Shown in pieces: positions 7,063 through 12,460 of a stretch of DNA of 13,708 nt. Each line of letters starts with the position of its first letter. The first letter of the stretch is position 1. The position numbers and the translations under genes are program-made. Origin of the DNA: Micrococcales bacterium UBA7472 (GTDB taxonomy: Bacteria > Actinomycetota > Actinomycetes > Actinomycetales > Microbacteriaceae); assembly GCA_002478545.1 (NCBI GenBank), contig DLOY01000008.1, positions 1-13,708 of the forward strand. Direction: 5' to 3'. The notes beneath the pieces were generated by a model that was not told the origin of the DNA, ran no database searches, and saw only the letters and a list, made by a program, of their open reading frames with translations.

Positions 7063-7423
7063 GGCAACTGTTGTGGTCGGGGCAATAGGAGTCCTGGCTG
7101 CCTCAATCGCTTTCGTACTTGGTTTGATCGCTGGCGCAAATAATGCGATGGTTTCAAACCCTCGGTCAGAACCAGCTCCCTACTGTTTCGAAGATCCAGC
7201 AACCGATCAGTTCTCTCAGAAGCATGTCCAAACCAAGATTGTCGCCTGTCAGGTGATGGGTATGACCAAGGCCGAGGCAATCTCATTCATCGAGGCAAAG
7301 AATCTCAGTTACCGAATTGCCTCTGAGGATGGCGAGAGCTTCGCGTTGACCGAGGATTACACCGACTCAAGAATCAACCTAGATATCTTGGTTGGGCTTG
7401 TCGTGGGTGCAACTGCCTGGTAA
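7052..7423 (+). CDS. membrane-anchored small protein with peptidase-inhibitor-I78-like domain
   Basis: This 123-residue protein has one N-terminal hydrophobic segment (about residues 7-29) and a soluble domain that should face outside. The C-terminal half has the layout of the I78/potato-inhibitor-I-like family: GMTKAEAISFIEAKNLSYRIASEDGE, then an exposed loop, then DSRINLDILVGLVVGATAW. This resemblance is by pattern only, so inhibitor activity is uncertain. Two cysteines (CFEDP and VACQV) might form a disulfide. ATG 7052 overlaps the purM end by 11 bp with no obvious Shine-Dalgarno, suggesting coupled translation; TTG 7043 is another possible start. Its stop codon abuts the stop of the convergent toxin gene with no base between. 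A domain of unknown function is the safe label. Confidence 0.6.
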   Translation: MPAKATVVVGAIGVLAASIAFVLGLIAGANNAMVSNPRSEPAPYCFEDPATDQFSQKHVQTKIVACQVMGMTKAEAISFIEAKNLSYRIASEDGESFALTEDYTDSRINLDILVGLVVGATAW

Positions 7424-7696
7424 TCAACCCCTGTAGATCTGATGTCGGTGGTCAACTTGGATCACAAGCACCAGAAGCTCCTCGTTATAGACCTCGTAGA
7501 TAACGCGAAAGTCACCGACCCGAATCCGATAGCTATGAGAGCCCCGGAGCGACTTGACGCCTTTCAGCTCCTGAGGCCTCTGAAGTTTTTCGATTGCCCT
7601 CAGAAGTCTTCTTCGCACCGGTGCTTCGGCTTTATCTAGCCATTTCTTGACCGAGGGTTTGAGCTTGATTCGATATGTCTTTGGATTTTGGCTCAT
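7424..7696 (-). CDS. RelE/ParE-superfamily toxin
   Basis: This 90-residue basic protein has the RelE/StbE mRNA-interferase layout: YRIKLKPSVKKWLDKA at the N-terminus, an arginine-rich helix PVRRRLLRAIEKLQ, then LKGVKSLRGSHSYRIRVGDFRVIYEV, and a C-terminal VIQVDHRHQIYRG. RelE toxins cut mRNA on the ribosome. The SYRIRVGDFRVIYEV segment is the family hallmark. It is encoded directly after, and overlapping by 65 bp, the Phd/YefM-type antitoxin gene, an overlap much longer than usual. ATG 7696 has no clear Shine-Dalgarno, so translation probably depends on ribosomes reading the antitoxin. No frameshift or stop interrupts it, so it appears intact. Which mRNA codons it would cleave cannot be told. 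Confidence 0.88.
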   Translation of the reverse strand: MSQNPKTYRIKLKPSVKKWLDKAEAPVRRRLLRAIEKLQRPQELKGVKSLRGSHSYRIRVGDFRVIYEVYNEELLVLVIQVDHRHQIYRG

Positions 7697-7952
7697 CGCT
7701 ACCGTCTAGCTCAGCCAGAACAGTCTCGAGTGGGATCCATTCATTTGGATCACCCGGGTTCAGCTCGTGTTCCAACAGTGCGACAGTGTCTTCTAGGTCC
7801 TCGATGTAGTCCAGCAGTTTTTCGTATTGCATGGCGTCGAGAATAACTACGGCTGGTTTGCCATGTTTATGAATTTCCACAGCCTCGGTTTTGGCAAACT
7901 CTAGGACGTTGTTGAAGTTCGCTCTAGCTTGGGAAGCTGAATATTGGGCCAT
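7632..7952 (-). CDS. Phd/YefM-type antitoxin
   Basis: This 106-residue antitoxin partners the downstream RelE-like toxin. The N-terminal DNA-binding region, about residues 1-50, has the Phd/YefM pattern: SASQARANFNNVLEFAKTEAVEIHKHGKPAVVILDAMQYEKLL. An acidic region (EDLEDTVALLEHELNPGDPNEW) follows and should wrap the toxin. The family normally stops after roughly 80-95 residues; here the C-terminus runs about 20 residues further, in a different frame over the toxin start. A -10-like TACAAT lies six bases before ATG 7952 with no Shine-Dalgarno, so the message may be leaderless. The 30-bp inverted repeat immediately upstream is the expected binding site for autorepression by antitoxin alone or by the complex. 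Confidence 0.88.
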   Translation of the reverse strand: MAQYSASQARANFNNVLEFAKTEAVEIHKHGKPAVVILDAMQYEKLLDYIEDLEDTVALLEHELNPGDPNEWIPLETVLAELDGSDEPKSKDISNQAQTLGQEMAR

Positions 7953-7959
7953 GGCTGAA

Positions 7960-7989
7960 TTGTACGAAACTGTGTCAAGTTTTGTACAA
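7960..7989. promoter_or_regulatory. 30-bp inverted-repeat operator of the toxin-antitoxin pair
   Basis: TTGTACGAAACT (7960-7971) and AGTTTTGTACAA (7978-7989) form 12-bp inverted arms with one mismatch and a 6-nt spacer. The repeat starts 7 bp upstream of the antitoxin ATG and overlaps the TACAAT -10 candidate (minus strand, 7964-7959), so binding would block transcription. This is the arrangement expected for Phd/YefM autoregulation. Confidence 0.7.
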
Positions 7990-7997
7990 AACTACAT

Positions 7998-8207
7998 TTA
8001 GTCGCGGTCGAGCTCGACTTCGCGGTCCTCGTCTGATTCAGGCTCGTCGTCATAGAGGTCTGCCCATTTGTCAACGTATTCAACGTTGTCGGATTCGGCT
8101 TTTTTGGCGAGCTCGGCTTCGAGTGCTGAATAGTCGGTGGCTGGGCTGTAGTACTTCAGCTCGCGAGCAACCTTGGTGTTCTTAGCTTTTTGACGGCCAC
8201 GCCCCAT
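7998..8207 (-). CDS. DUF3073 family protein
   Basis: This is a 69-residue soluble protein of the actinobacterial DUF3073 family. The N-terminus MGRGRQKAKNTKVARELKYYSP is the conserved, highly basic family signature, and the C-terminal half is very acidic (DDEPESDEDREVELDRD), giving a strongly split charge. Its function is unknown; basic-start and acidic-tail proteins of this kind may bind nucleic acid or ribosomes, but this is a guess. A purine-rich AGGGGG lies 7 nt before ATG 8207. In other actinobacteria DUF3073 commonly follows purM directly. Here a toxin-antitoxin pair and a small membrane protein lie between them, and DUF3073 is on the opposite strand from purM. Confidence 0.9.
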   Translation of the reverse strand: MGRGRQKAKNTKVARELKYYSPATDYSALEAELAKKAESDNVEYVDKWADLYDDEPESDEDREVELDRD

Positions 8208-8289
8208 GGCGAGCCCCCTAATCTCTTTGTCTCTATCCGGGCGCTAGCCCTTCAAACCTTTGGAAACCTTGCGCAAGATACTACCAGCC

Positions 8290-8640
8290 CTACAGCAGCC
8301 AGAGCACCAACAGTAGCGCGGTGACTGGGAACAAAATGTTCGTTATCAGGGTCAGCAGCATTTGCACCAAGCGACCTCGGTGCCAAAACTCCCAAGCTGA
8401 TTGCGATACTCCTGAAAATGTCGATAGTCCCCCGGCAAACCCAGCTATACCCATAGTGAATAAGGCCTGGTCAAAGGTTGCGGTGTCAAGTATCAAACCC
8501 AGAAAAGCACCGGCAAGCACATTTGCCGCCAGTAGGCCAAAGTGCAGGGCGCCCTTCCAGTTGGAAAGCAGTGATCTGAGCACGGCTCCCAGTCCGCCTG
8601 CGACTCCCACAAGCGGTACGAACCACCACTCGGCGATCAA
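8290..8640 (-). CDS. crcB: CrcB/Fluc fluoride channel subunit, second copy
   Basis: This is a 116-residue protein with four hydrophobic helices, the Fluc fluoride-exporter fold. Family motifs are GVAGGLGAVLRS in helix 1, LLAANVLAGAFLG with the conserved pore-region Asn40 in helix 2, and GFAGGLSTFS (67-76) in the broken helix 3 that binds Na+ and lines the pore. The start is TTG at 8640, overlapping the stop of the other crcB by 4 bp (TTGA), so the two are translationally coupled. Gram-positive bacteria often carry two such genes whose products form an antiparallel heterodimer, and the pair here fits that. It would protect the cell from fluoride. GLSTFS replaces the more common GFTTFS. Confidence 0.93.
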   Translation of the reverse strand: MIAEWWFVPLVGVAGGLGAVLRSLLSNWKGALHFGLLAANVLAGAFLGLILDTATFDQALFTMGIAGFAGGLSTFSGVSQSAWEFWHRGRLVQMLLTLITNILFPVTALLLVLWLL

Positions 8641-9017
8641 AGCGCACGCTTCTTAGCAACTTTGCGGCCCTGTCGGTAACCGAGTCCGTAGAGCATTACC
8701 CCGCCAAAGAGCATGATCGCAAACTCATAGGTCAGGAAGTTGTAATCAACAAATAGGGTCACCGCACTCATGGTTGTAAAGCCACCGGCAAAACCAACAC
8801 CCCAGAGGTTTCTGCACCACTCGAGTTGGAAGTATGGGTGTCTGGCCGTGAGTCCTAAAAAGTAAGAGCCGATCATGTTCACCACGAATATTGCCGTCAG
8901 CTCACCCACTGGGTAATCAAAATTCAGGTTGATTACCTCAAAGATTAAATACCGAAGCATGGTTCCCAAAGAGCCACCAAGGAACACATACCCGAGCATT
9001 CTCCAGTTGCCGGACAT
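8637..9017 (-). CDS. crcB: CrcB/Fluc fluoride channel subunit, first copy
   Basis: This 126-residue four-helix membrane protein is the first gene of the fluoride-channel pair. Motifs are GGSLGTMLRY in helix 1, FVVNMIGSYFLG with Asn47 in helix 2, and GFAGGFTTMS (75-84) in helix 3. The C-terminus is very basic (RQGRKVAKKRAL), whereas the partner ends in hydrophobic residues; that charge difference would favour opposite membrane topologies and hence a heterodimer. ATG 9017 was chosen because AGGG lies about 7 nt upstream; the in-frame GTG at 9023 sits too close to it. The upstream region lacks a recognisable fluoride riboswitch. It is divergent from the acidic secreted-protein gene. Confidence 0.94.
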   Translation of the reverse strand: MSGNWRMLGYVFLGGSLGTMLRYLIFEVINLNFDYPVGELTAIFVVNMIGSYFLGLTARHPYFQLEWCRNLWGVGFAGGFTTMSAVTLFVDYNFLTYEFAIMLFGGVMLYGLGYRQGRKVAKKRAL

Positions 9018-9057
9018 GGTCACACCCTACTGCTCTTGACCATGGCTGCATAGCTTC

Positions 9058-9076
9058 AAAGGTTAAGGATTCCTAA
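9058..9076. promoter_or_regulatory. candidate DtxR/IdeR iron box upstream of acidic protein-apbE operon
   Basis: Read on the minus strand, these 19 bases begin TTAGG and end with TAACCT plus two bases, matching 12 of 19 positions of TTAGGTTAGSCTAACCTAA by hand count, with both half-sites recognisable. They lie about 60 bp before the acidic-protein gene and 40 bp before crcB. Iron control would suit the reductase cluster, but this is a moderate match. Confidence 0.3.
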
Positions 9077-9100
9077 TCTTTCACTCACCAATTTCTTAAC

Positions 9101-9123
9101 TTGCGAGAGTTGACTACTCGCAG
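9101..9123 (+). promoter_or_regulatory. leader hairpin beside the ribosome site of the acidic-protein gene
   Basis: TGCGAG (9102-9107) and CTCGCA (9117-9122) are perfect inverted arms, and inner AG/CT pairs extend the stem with one bulged A and a TTGA loop. The 3' arm touches the Shine-Dalgarno AGAAGGA (9122-9128), so folding could affect translation; alternatively it is a DNA operator. No known RNA family is recognised. Confidence 0.35.
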
Positions 9124-9134
9124 AAGGAAAAGAA

Positions 9135-9707
9135 ATGAAGAAGACCTACCAGGTGGATTCTCGAAAGCCAAGCCCGCTACCAAAGATTGGCAGTGTTGCT
9201 GTAGCAATTGGCTCCCTGAGTCTTGCGGCAACCTCCATCGCACCGAGTGTGCTTGCTTTTGCAAATCTATCGACTTCGAATCCCACACAAGAATCAGGCC
9301 AGTTGCCCAACGGTACTCCCGCTAACGGTGGAACCTCAGTAGCCGCCGGCGATACCGCGAACTCCCAAACCAACGAGGACCCAGGGTTCCTCAGTCAAGT
9401 TCAGGTGCTGGGAGCGAATCCAGATGCGCTGCCCGCAACTTCTCAACCAATTGATCCAACTGCAGTAGCAGTTGACCAGGCTCTTGTCCCGCTGACGCCT
9501 GCCTCAAGTGGAAACATCTCCTCCGCTACGCCAACCGCTGGCGTCGGCGCAGCTGGCCCTACCTCTGCTAACGGCAACCTCTCATCCGCTACTCCTGCCG
9601 GAGGCGTCTATGAAGATGACGATGATGACGAAGACGAAGATGAGCGCGAAGACCACGACGATGATGAGCGTGAAGACCACGACGATGACGACGAAGATGA
9701 CGACTGA
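9135..9707 (+). CDS. secreted protein with low-complexity body and strongly acidic C-terminal tail
   Basis: This 190-residue protein is of unknown family. A hydrophobic stretch (about residues 19-43) after a basic N-terminus is a Sec signal or anchor. The body is rich in Ala, Thr, Ser, Pro and Gly with no predicted domain, and contains a 12-residue repeat GN[IL]SSATP..GV at 126-137 and 147-158. Residues 160-190 are 27 Asp/Glu out of 31, with two copies of DEREDHDD. Such a tail could bind cations electrostatically, but no function is established. AGAAGGA six bases before ATG 9135 is a good ribosome site. The gene overlaps apbE by 11 bp, so the two are probably co-translated, which links the protein to the flavin redox cluster. 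It has the look of a fast-evolving lineage-specific gene. Confidence 0.7.
   Translation: MKKTYQVDSRKPSPLPKIGSVAVAIGSLSLAATSIAPSVLAFANLSTSNPTQESGQLPNGTPANGGTSVAAGDTANSQTNEDPGFLSQVQVLGANPDALPATSQPIDPTAVAVDQALVPLTPASSGNISSATPTAGVGAAGPTSANGNLSSATPAGGVYEDDDDDEDEDEREDHDDDEREDHDDDDEDDD
9639..9686 (+). repeat. tandem 24-bp duplication in acidic tail
   Basis: Two adjacent 24-bp units starting GATGAGCG (9639-9662 and 9663-9686) differ at one base (C9647 versus T9671, silent) and encode DEREDHDD twice. This is a recent in-frame duplication that lengthened the acidic tail. Confidence 0.9.
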
Positions 9708-10491
9708 GCCAATCACTCATCGCATCGCCCGTGAATGCATGGGCACCTTCTTCCTTTTTCAAATTCAGGATCCGCTGTCCCAGGTTGAGGCCGAGCGCAT
9801 GGTCGACTCCGCCATGGAGATTTTGGACTGGGCAGATCAAACATTCAGCCTCTATAAGCCTGACTCCGAGGTATCGAAGCTAAATCGCGGCGACCTCGCC
9901 TGGGAGGATGCAAGCGTCGAACAGATTGAAGTTCGAAAGTTATGTGAGGCATGGCGATCCAAGACATCGGGTTTCTTTGATGCTCGCTCAGGTACCGGGT
10001 ATGACCCCTCCGGCGTTGTAAAGGTCTGGGCCGCAGCCAGAGCCGCAAGCTTTTTGGAGGCGAATGGGATCCGAAGTTTCACCCTCAATGCCGGGGGAGA
10101 TGTCTACCTTTCGACAGAGCTAAAGCGTGGAATGCTAACCCGCGTCGGGCTCTCCGCTCCAAAATCGATTCGTTCCGCTGATGCTGGAGCCAACTTTGTG
10201 CTTGAACTGGCCGGTACCGGTTATTGCTCGGTTGCAACTAGTGGCTCAGCGGAGCGTGGTGAACACATTTGGGCCACATCCGATGTTGAGCGTTTTAGGC
10301 AGGTGTCGGTCATCGGGGCCGACTATCTAGCCGCGGATGTTTGGGCCACCGCTTTGATCGCGGGTGGGTCTAAGGCTCTTGAGAATTTTCGTGCTCAGTG
10401 CCAGGAAGAAAACCTGGTGGCCGTTGTCACTGCTGCCGATGGTTCGCTGATCACCACTTCTGGCTTTGTTGATCTATTAGCCACTATCTAG
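9697..10491 (+). CDS. apbE: FAD:protein FMN transferase ApbE
   Basis: ApbE (Ftp) uses FAD to attach FMN covalently to a Thr in target proteins such as the FMN-binding protein encoded next door. The 264-residue sequence carries the family landmarks in order: MGTFF near 15-19, SLYKPDSEVSKLNRG near 51-65, FFDARSGTGYDPSGVVKVWA near 93-111, NAGGDV near 131-136, SVATSGSAERGEHIW near 178-192, and ADVWATAL near 213-220, whose Asp and Thr should bind Mg2+. It is shorter than the common 300-350 residues because it lacks an N-terminal signal or lipobox. ATG 9697 overlaps the acidic-protein stop by 11 bp; the frame is open further upstream but encodes only Met/Thr-rich low-complexity sequence. The stop shares CTAG with the convergent gene. 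Confidence 0.93.
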   Translation: MTTEPITHRIARECMGTFFLFQIQDPLSQVEAERMVDSAMEILDWADQTFSLYKPDSEVSKLNRGDLAWEDASVEQIEVRKLCEAWRSKTSGFFDARSGTGYDPSGVVKVWAAARAASFLEANGIRSFTLNAGGDVYLSTELKRGMLTRVGLSAPKSIRSADAGANFVLELAGTGYCSVATSGSAERGEHIWATSDVERFRQVSVIGADYLAADVWATALIAGGSKALENFRAQCQEENLVAVVTAADGSLITTSGFVDLLATI

Positions 10492-11000
10492 CCCTTGGCT
10501 AGCGCATTCTGCACGGCCTGCTTGAAGGCTTCGGTTGTGAAGGTTGCGCCGGAGACATTGCCGTAGTTCGTGCCCTGGGTTGAAATCGTGGCAGCTACCA
10601 GGGTCTGGTAAGCAACATCCCTGCCGTAACTCATATCGCCAACTAGCACACTGATGTCGGTTATCTGCCCACCACTTGTGGTCAGCTGTAACTGGATCTC
10701 ACCGTATTTATAGGGGATTCGATCGGAAACTATGGTCTTGGTCACTGGCGCTGTGGGTTGCGGTGTCGTCGATTGACTGGGTTTGGCTGCACCAGTTTGC
10801 GGCTTTGAAGCGCCAGTTGTTGCTGGACTGGATGTCGCTCCCGCAGTCGCACCGGTGTTGGGATTGGGCGCTGCCACGGGCTCTTGACTCAGCGTTGGCA
10901 GTGGTGTCACAGCAGGTTGAACACTGAGCGCATTATTCACTGCAAAGAGAATCGAGCTCAGAGCGAGCGATGCATTCAGAAACTTCGTCGTAGTTCTCAC
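10488..11000 (-). CDS. exported FMN-binding domain protein, ApbE substrate
   Basis: This 170-residue protein has a hydrophobic N-terminal signal or anchor (about residues 7-26) with no lipobox, a long Pro/Thr/Ala/Gln linker (28-85), and a C-terminal FMN_bind domain. The domain ends with NVSGATFTTEAFKQAVQNAL. The SGAT motif (150-153) is the site where ApbE attaches FMN, on Thr153. Such domains accept electrons outside the cytoplasm. The GTG start at 11000 overlaps the ferric-reductase stop by 4 bp (GTGA), so the two are co-translated: the membrane reductase would pass electrons to this flavin. The gene faces apbE end to end with a shared CTAG. The final electron acceptor (iron or other) is not visible from sequence. 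Confidence 0.93.
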   Translation of the reverse strand: MRTTTKFLNASLALSSILFAVNNALSVQPAVTPLPTLSQEPVAAPNPNTGATAGATSSPATTGASKPQTGAAKPSQSTTPQPTAPVTKTIVSDRIPYKYGEIQLQLTTSGGQITDISVLVGDMSYGRDVAYQTLVAATISTQGTNYGNVSGATFTTEAFKQAVQNALAKG

Positions 11001-12385
11001 CAGGCAAACTCCTCAAGGTGGATTTGTGTTTTGGCAACACCGAGCTGATCGAGTGTGTCTAGCACTTTGTCGGTCCATGGCTTTGGGCCACAAATGTAGA
11101 TGTCTGATGTGTGCAGCTTCGGAAACTTGTTCAGCATCAGAGAGGCATCGTTGCTATTGGGGGAGTCGCTATTGGCGGAGAATACGCCACCTTGACCGCG
11201 CGGCCCAGCTTCAACGTAAAGCGCATGACCGCGCTCGGCCGCTACCGCTTCTAGTTCGCTCAATAGTGGAGCACTCGCTAGATCGCTGACGCGATAGAGG
11301 ATGCTGACATCACCGGGCTGCGCAGCCACGGTGTTTGCCAAAGAGAGAATCGGCGTGATACCGATGCCCGAGCCCATCAGGACCACATCCGGTTTGGAGC
11401 GCTTTAGTTCAGTGAAGACGCCGAACGGACCCTCCAAAATCACACCGGTGCCAACTTGGTTTTGAGTGAGCCAAGAAGTGTCATCACCGCGGATGCCGAT
11501 TGTGAAGCCGAGTGATTGATTGTCAAAGTGCGAGAGTGAGAATGGGTGTGGTCGCCACCACTGTTTTCCAGTCAGAATGCGGAGCATGAAAAATTGGCCC
11601 GCCTGAAAGTCAAAACTGCCGAGATTCTTGCCGCTGATCTCTACGTAAATTGTGCGCTCGTCTAGCTTTTGGATTTTGGCTATTTTGAGCTTGCTGCGGT
11701 AGGACATGGCTAGTGGAGTAACTAGCTTGAATACGAGCATGTTGCCAAACACAAATGCGTACAGCAGGGTGAAAAAGCTTGCCACCGGTGGCTGGGCCAG
11801 CAGGTCAGTGCCCAGTTCATATTGATGCGGGATTGCAATAGCAACCGCTATGTATGCGGTTAGGTGAATCAAGAACCAGGCCTCGTAACTCAGCACTTTA
11901 CGGGCCGCTCGAATGGAGCTGATGGTGACCAGCAGCATCAGCAATAATCCCAGTGTGGCGATCCCGACGCTGAGATAGTGAAGGTTCAGATCTGTCACAG
12001 CCTGCCAAATCGAGATTCTGCTTACCACTGCAAATGCAGCGAGTGACGTGATCATGTGTGCCAGCAAAACCCCCACCAAAGGCTTGCCCAACTTTTTGTG
12101 GGCGGCTGTCATCTTGTCGAGTCCTAGGATTCTTTCGATCCAGGGGATTCGTGCAACCAATGCCAGGTGAACCATTAGAAGGGCGGTTCCAAAGACGGCG
12201 AGCAGGCGGTTTGTGGAGCTTAGGCTCTCGCCTAAATTGCCAAAGCGCAGGTCGCCGAAGGCGATCAGCAGCAGCACTGGAATTAGTGGCACCCATAATC
12301 CAAGCGACTGCACCGCATCGCGCTGCCGCTGCAGTGCCACGGCCTTTCGTTCGCCCAGGATAAGCACGCCTGATTTGGAGTTCAT
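10997..12385 (-). CDS. ferric-reductase-like transmembrane flavocytochrome
   Basis: This 462-residue protein has an N-terminal block of about six to seven membrane helices (ferric reductase/NOX type) followed by a cytoplasmic FAD/NAD(P)H reductase half. Candidate heme ligands are His96 and His110 on one helix (spacing 14) and His174 and His187 on another (spacing 13), the usual bis-heme arrangement. The flavin motif RPHPFSLS lies near 278-285, the nucleotide motif GSGIGITP near 338-345, and YICGPKPW near 430-437, with a typical HLEEFAW C-terminus. Electrons should flow from NAD(P)H through FAD and heme to the outside, probably to the FMN-binding protein downstream. ATG 12385 is used; an in-frame TTG at 12415 would add 10 residues. 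No strong Shine-Dalgarno is seen. It is divergent from the lipoprotein-kinase operon. Confidence 0.88.
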   Translation of the reverse strand: MNSKSGVLILGERKAVALQRQRDAVQSLGLWVPLIPVLLLIAFGDLRFGNLGESLSSTNRLLAVFGTALLMVHLALVARIPWIERILGLDKMTAAHKKLGKPLVGVLLAHMITSLAAFAVVSRISIWQAVTDLNLHYLSVGIATLGLLLMLLVTISSIRAARKVLSYEAWFLIHLTAYIAVAIAIPHQYELGTDLLAQPPVASFFTLLYAFVFGNMLVFKLVTPLAMSYRSKLKIAKIQKLDERTIYVEISGKNLGSFDFQAGQFFMLRILTGKQWWRPHPFSLSHFDNQSLGFTIGIRGDDTSWLTQNQVGTGVILEGPFGVFTELKRSKPDVVLMGSGIGITPILSLANTVAAQPGDVSILYRVSDLASAPLLSELEAVAAERGHALYVEAGPRGQGGVFSANSDSPNSNDASLMLNKFPKLHTSDIYICGPKPWTDKVLDTLDQLGVAKTQIHLEEFAW

Positions 12386-12435
12386 GGCATCAGTTTGCGG
12401 CAGGGAAGGTAACAAAAATCAAAAATGAGAGTTCT

Positions 12436-12456
12436 CTAATCTGTCGCTAACCTGTC
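12436..12456. promoter_or_regulatory. 11-bp-spaced direct repeat in reductase/kinase divergent promoter
   Basis: CTAATCTGTC (12436-12445) and CTAACCTGTC (12447-12456) are direct repeats differing at one base, with an 11-bp period, one helical turn apart. This fits tandem binding of an OmpR-type response regulator. The TAATCT/TAACCT parts also resemble -10 elements, so either reading is possible. AGAG-TT-CTCT (12428-12437) adjoins them. Confidence 0.45.
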
Positions 12457-12460
12457 TCTC

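Noticed and set aside
8208..8289. Rho-independent terminator between crcB and DUF3073
   Set aside because: GGGC-GCTA-GCCC and the palindrome CTTGCGCAAG (8268-8277) are present, but the stems are short and no T-run follows; AAACCTT repeats 10 bp apart (8254, 8264) also have no clear role.
9018..9100. Fluoride riboswitch upstream of crcB
   Set aside because: I looked for the conserved crcB-motif pattern (GG.GAUGG and a later GCUGAUGACUCCU-like block) on the minus strand and found neither.
9508..9696. N-terminal extension of ApbE
   Set aside because: The frame is open to 9508 but lies within the acidic-protein gene and encodes Met/Thr/Lys-rich low-complexity sequence, a shadow of the GAT/GAC repeats; family homology begins after 9697.
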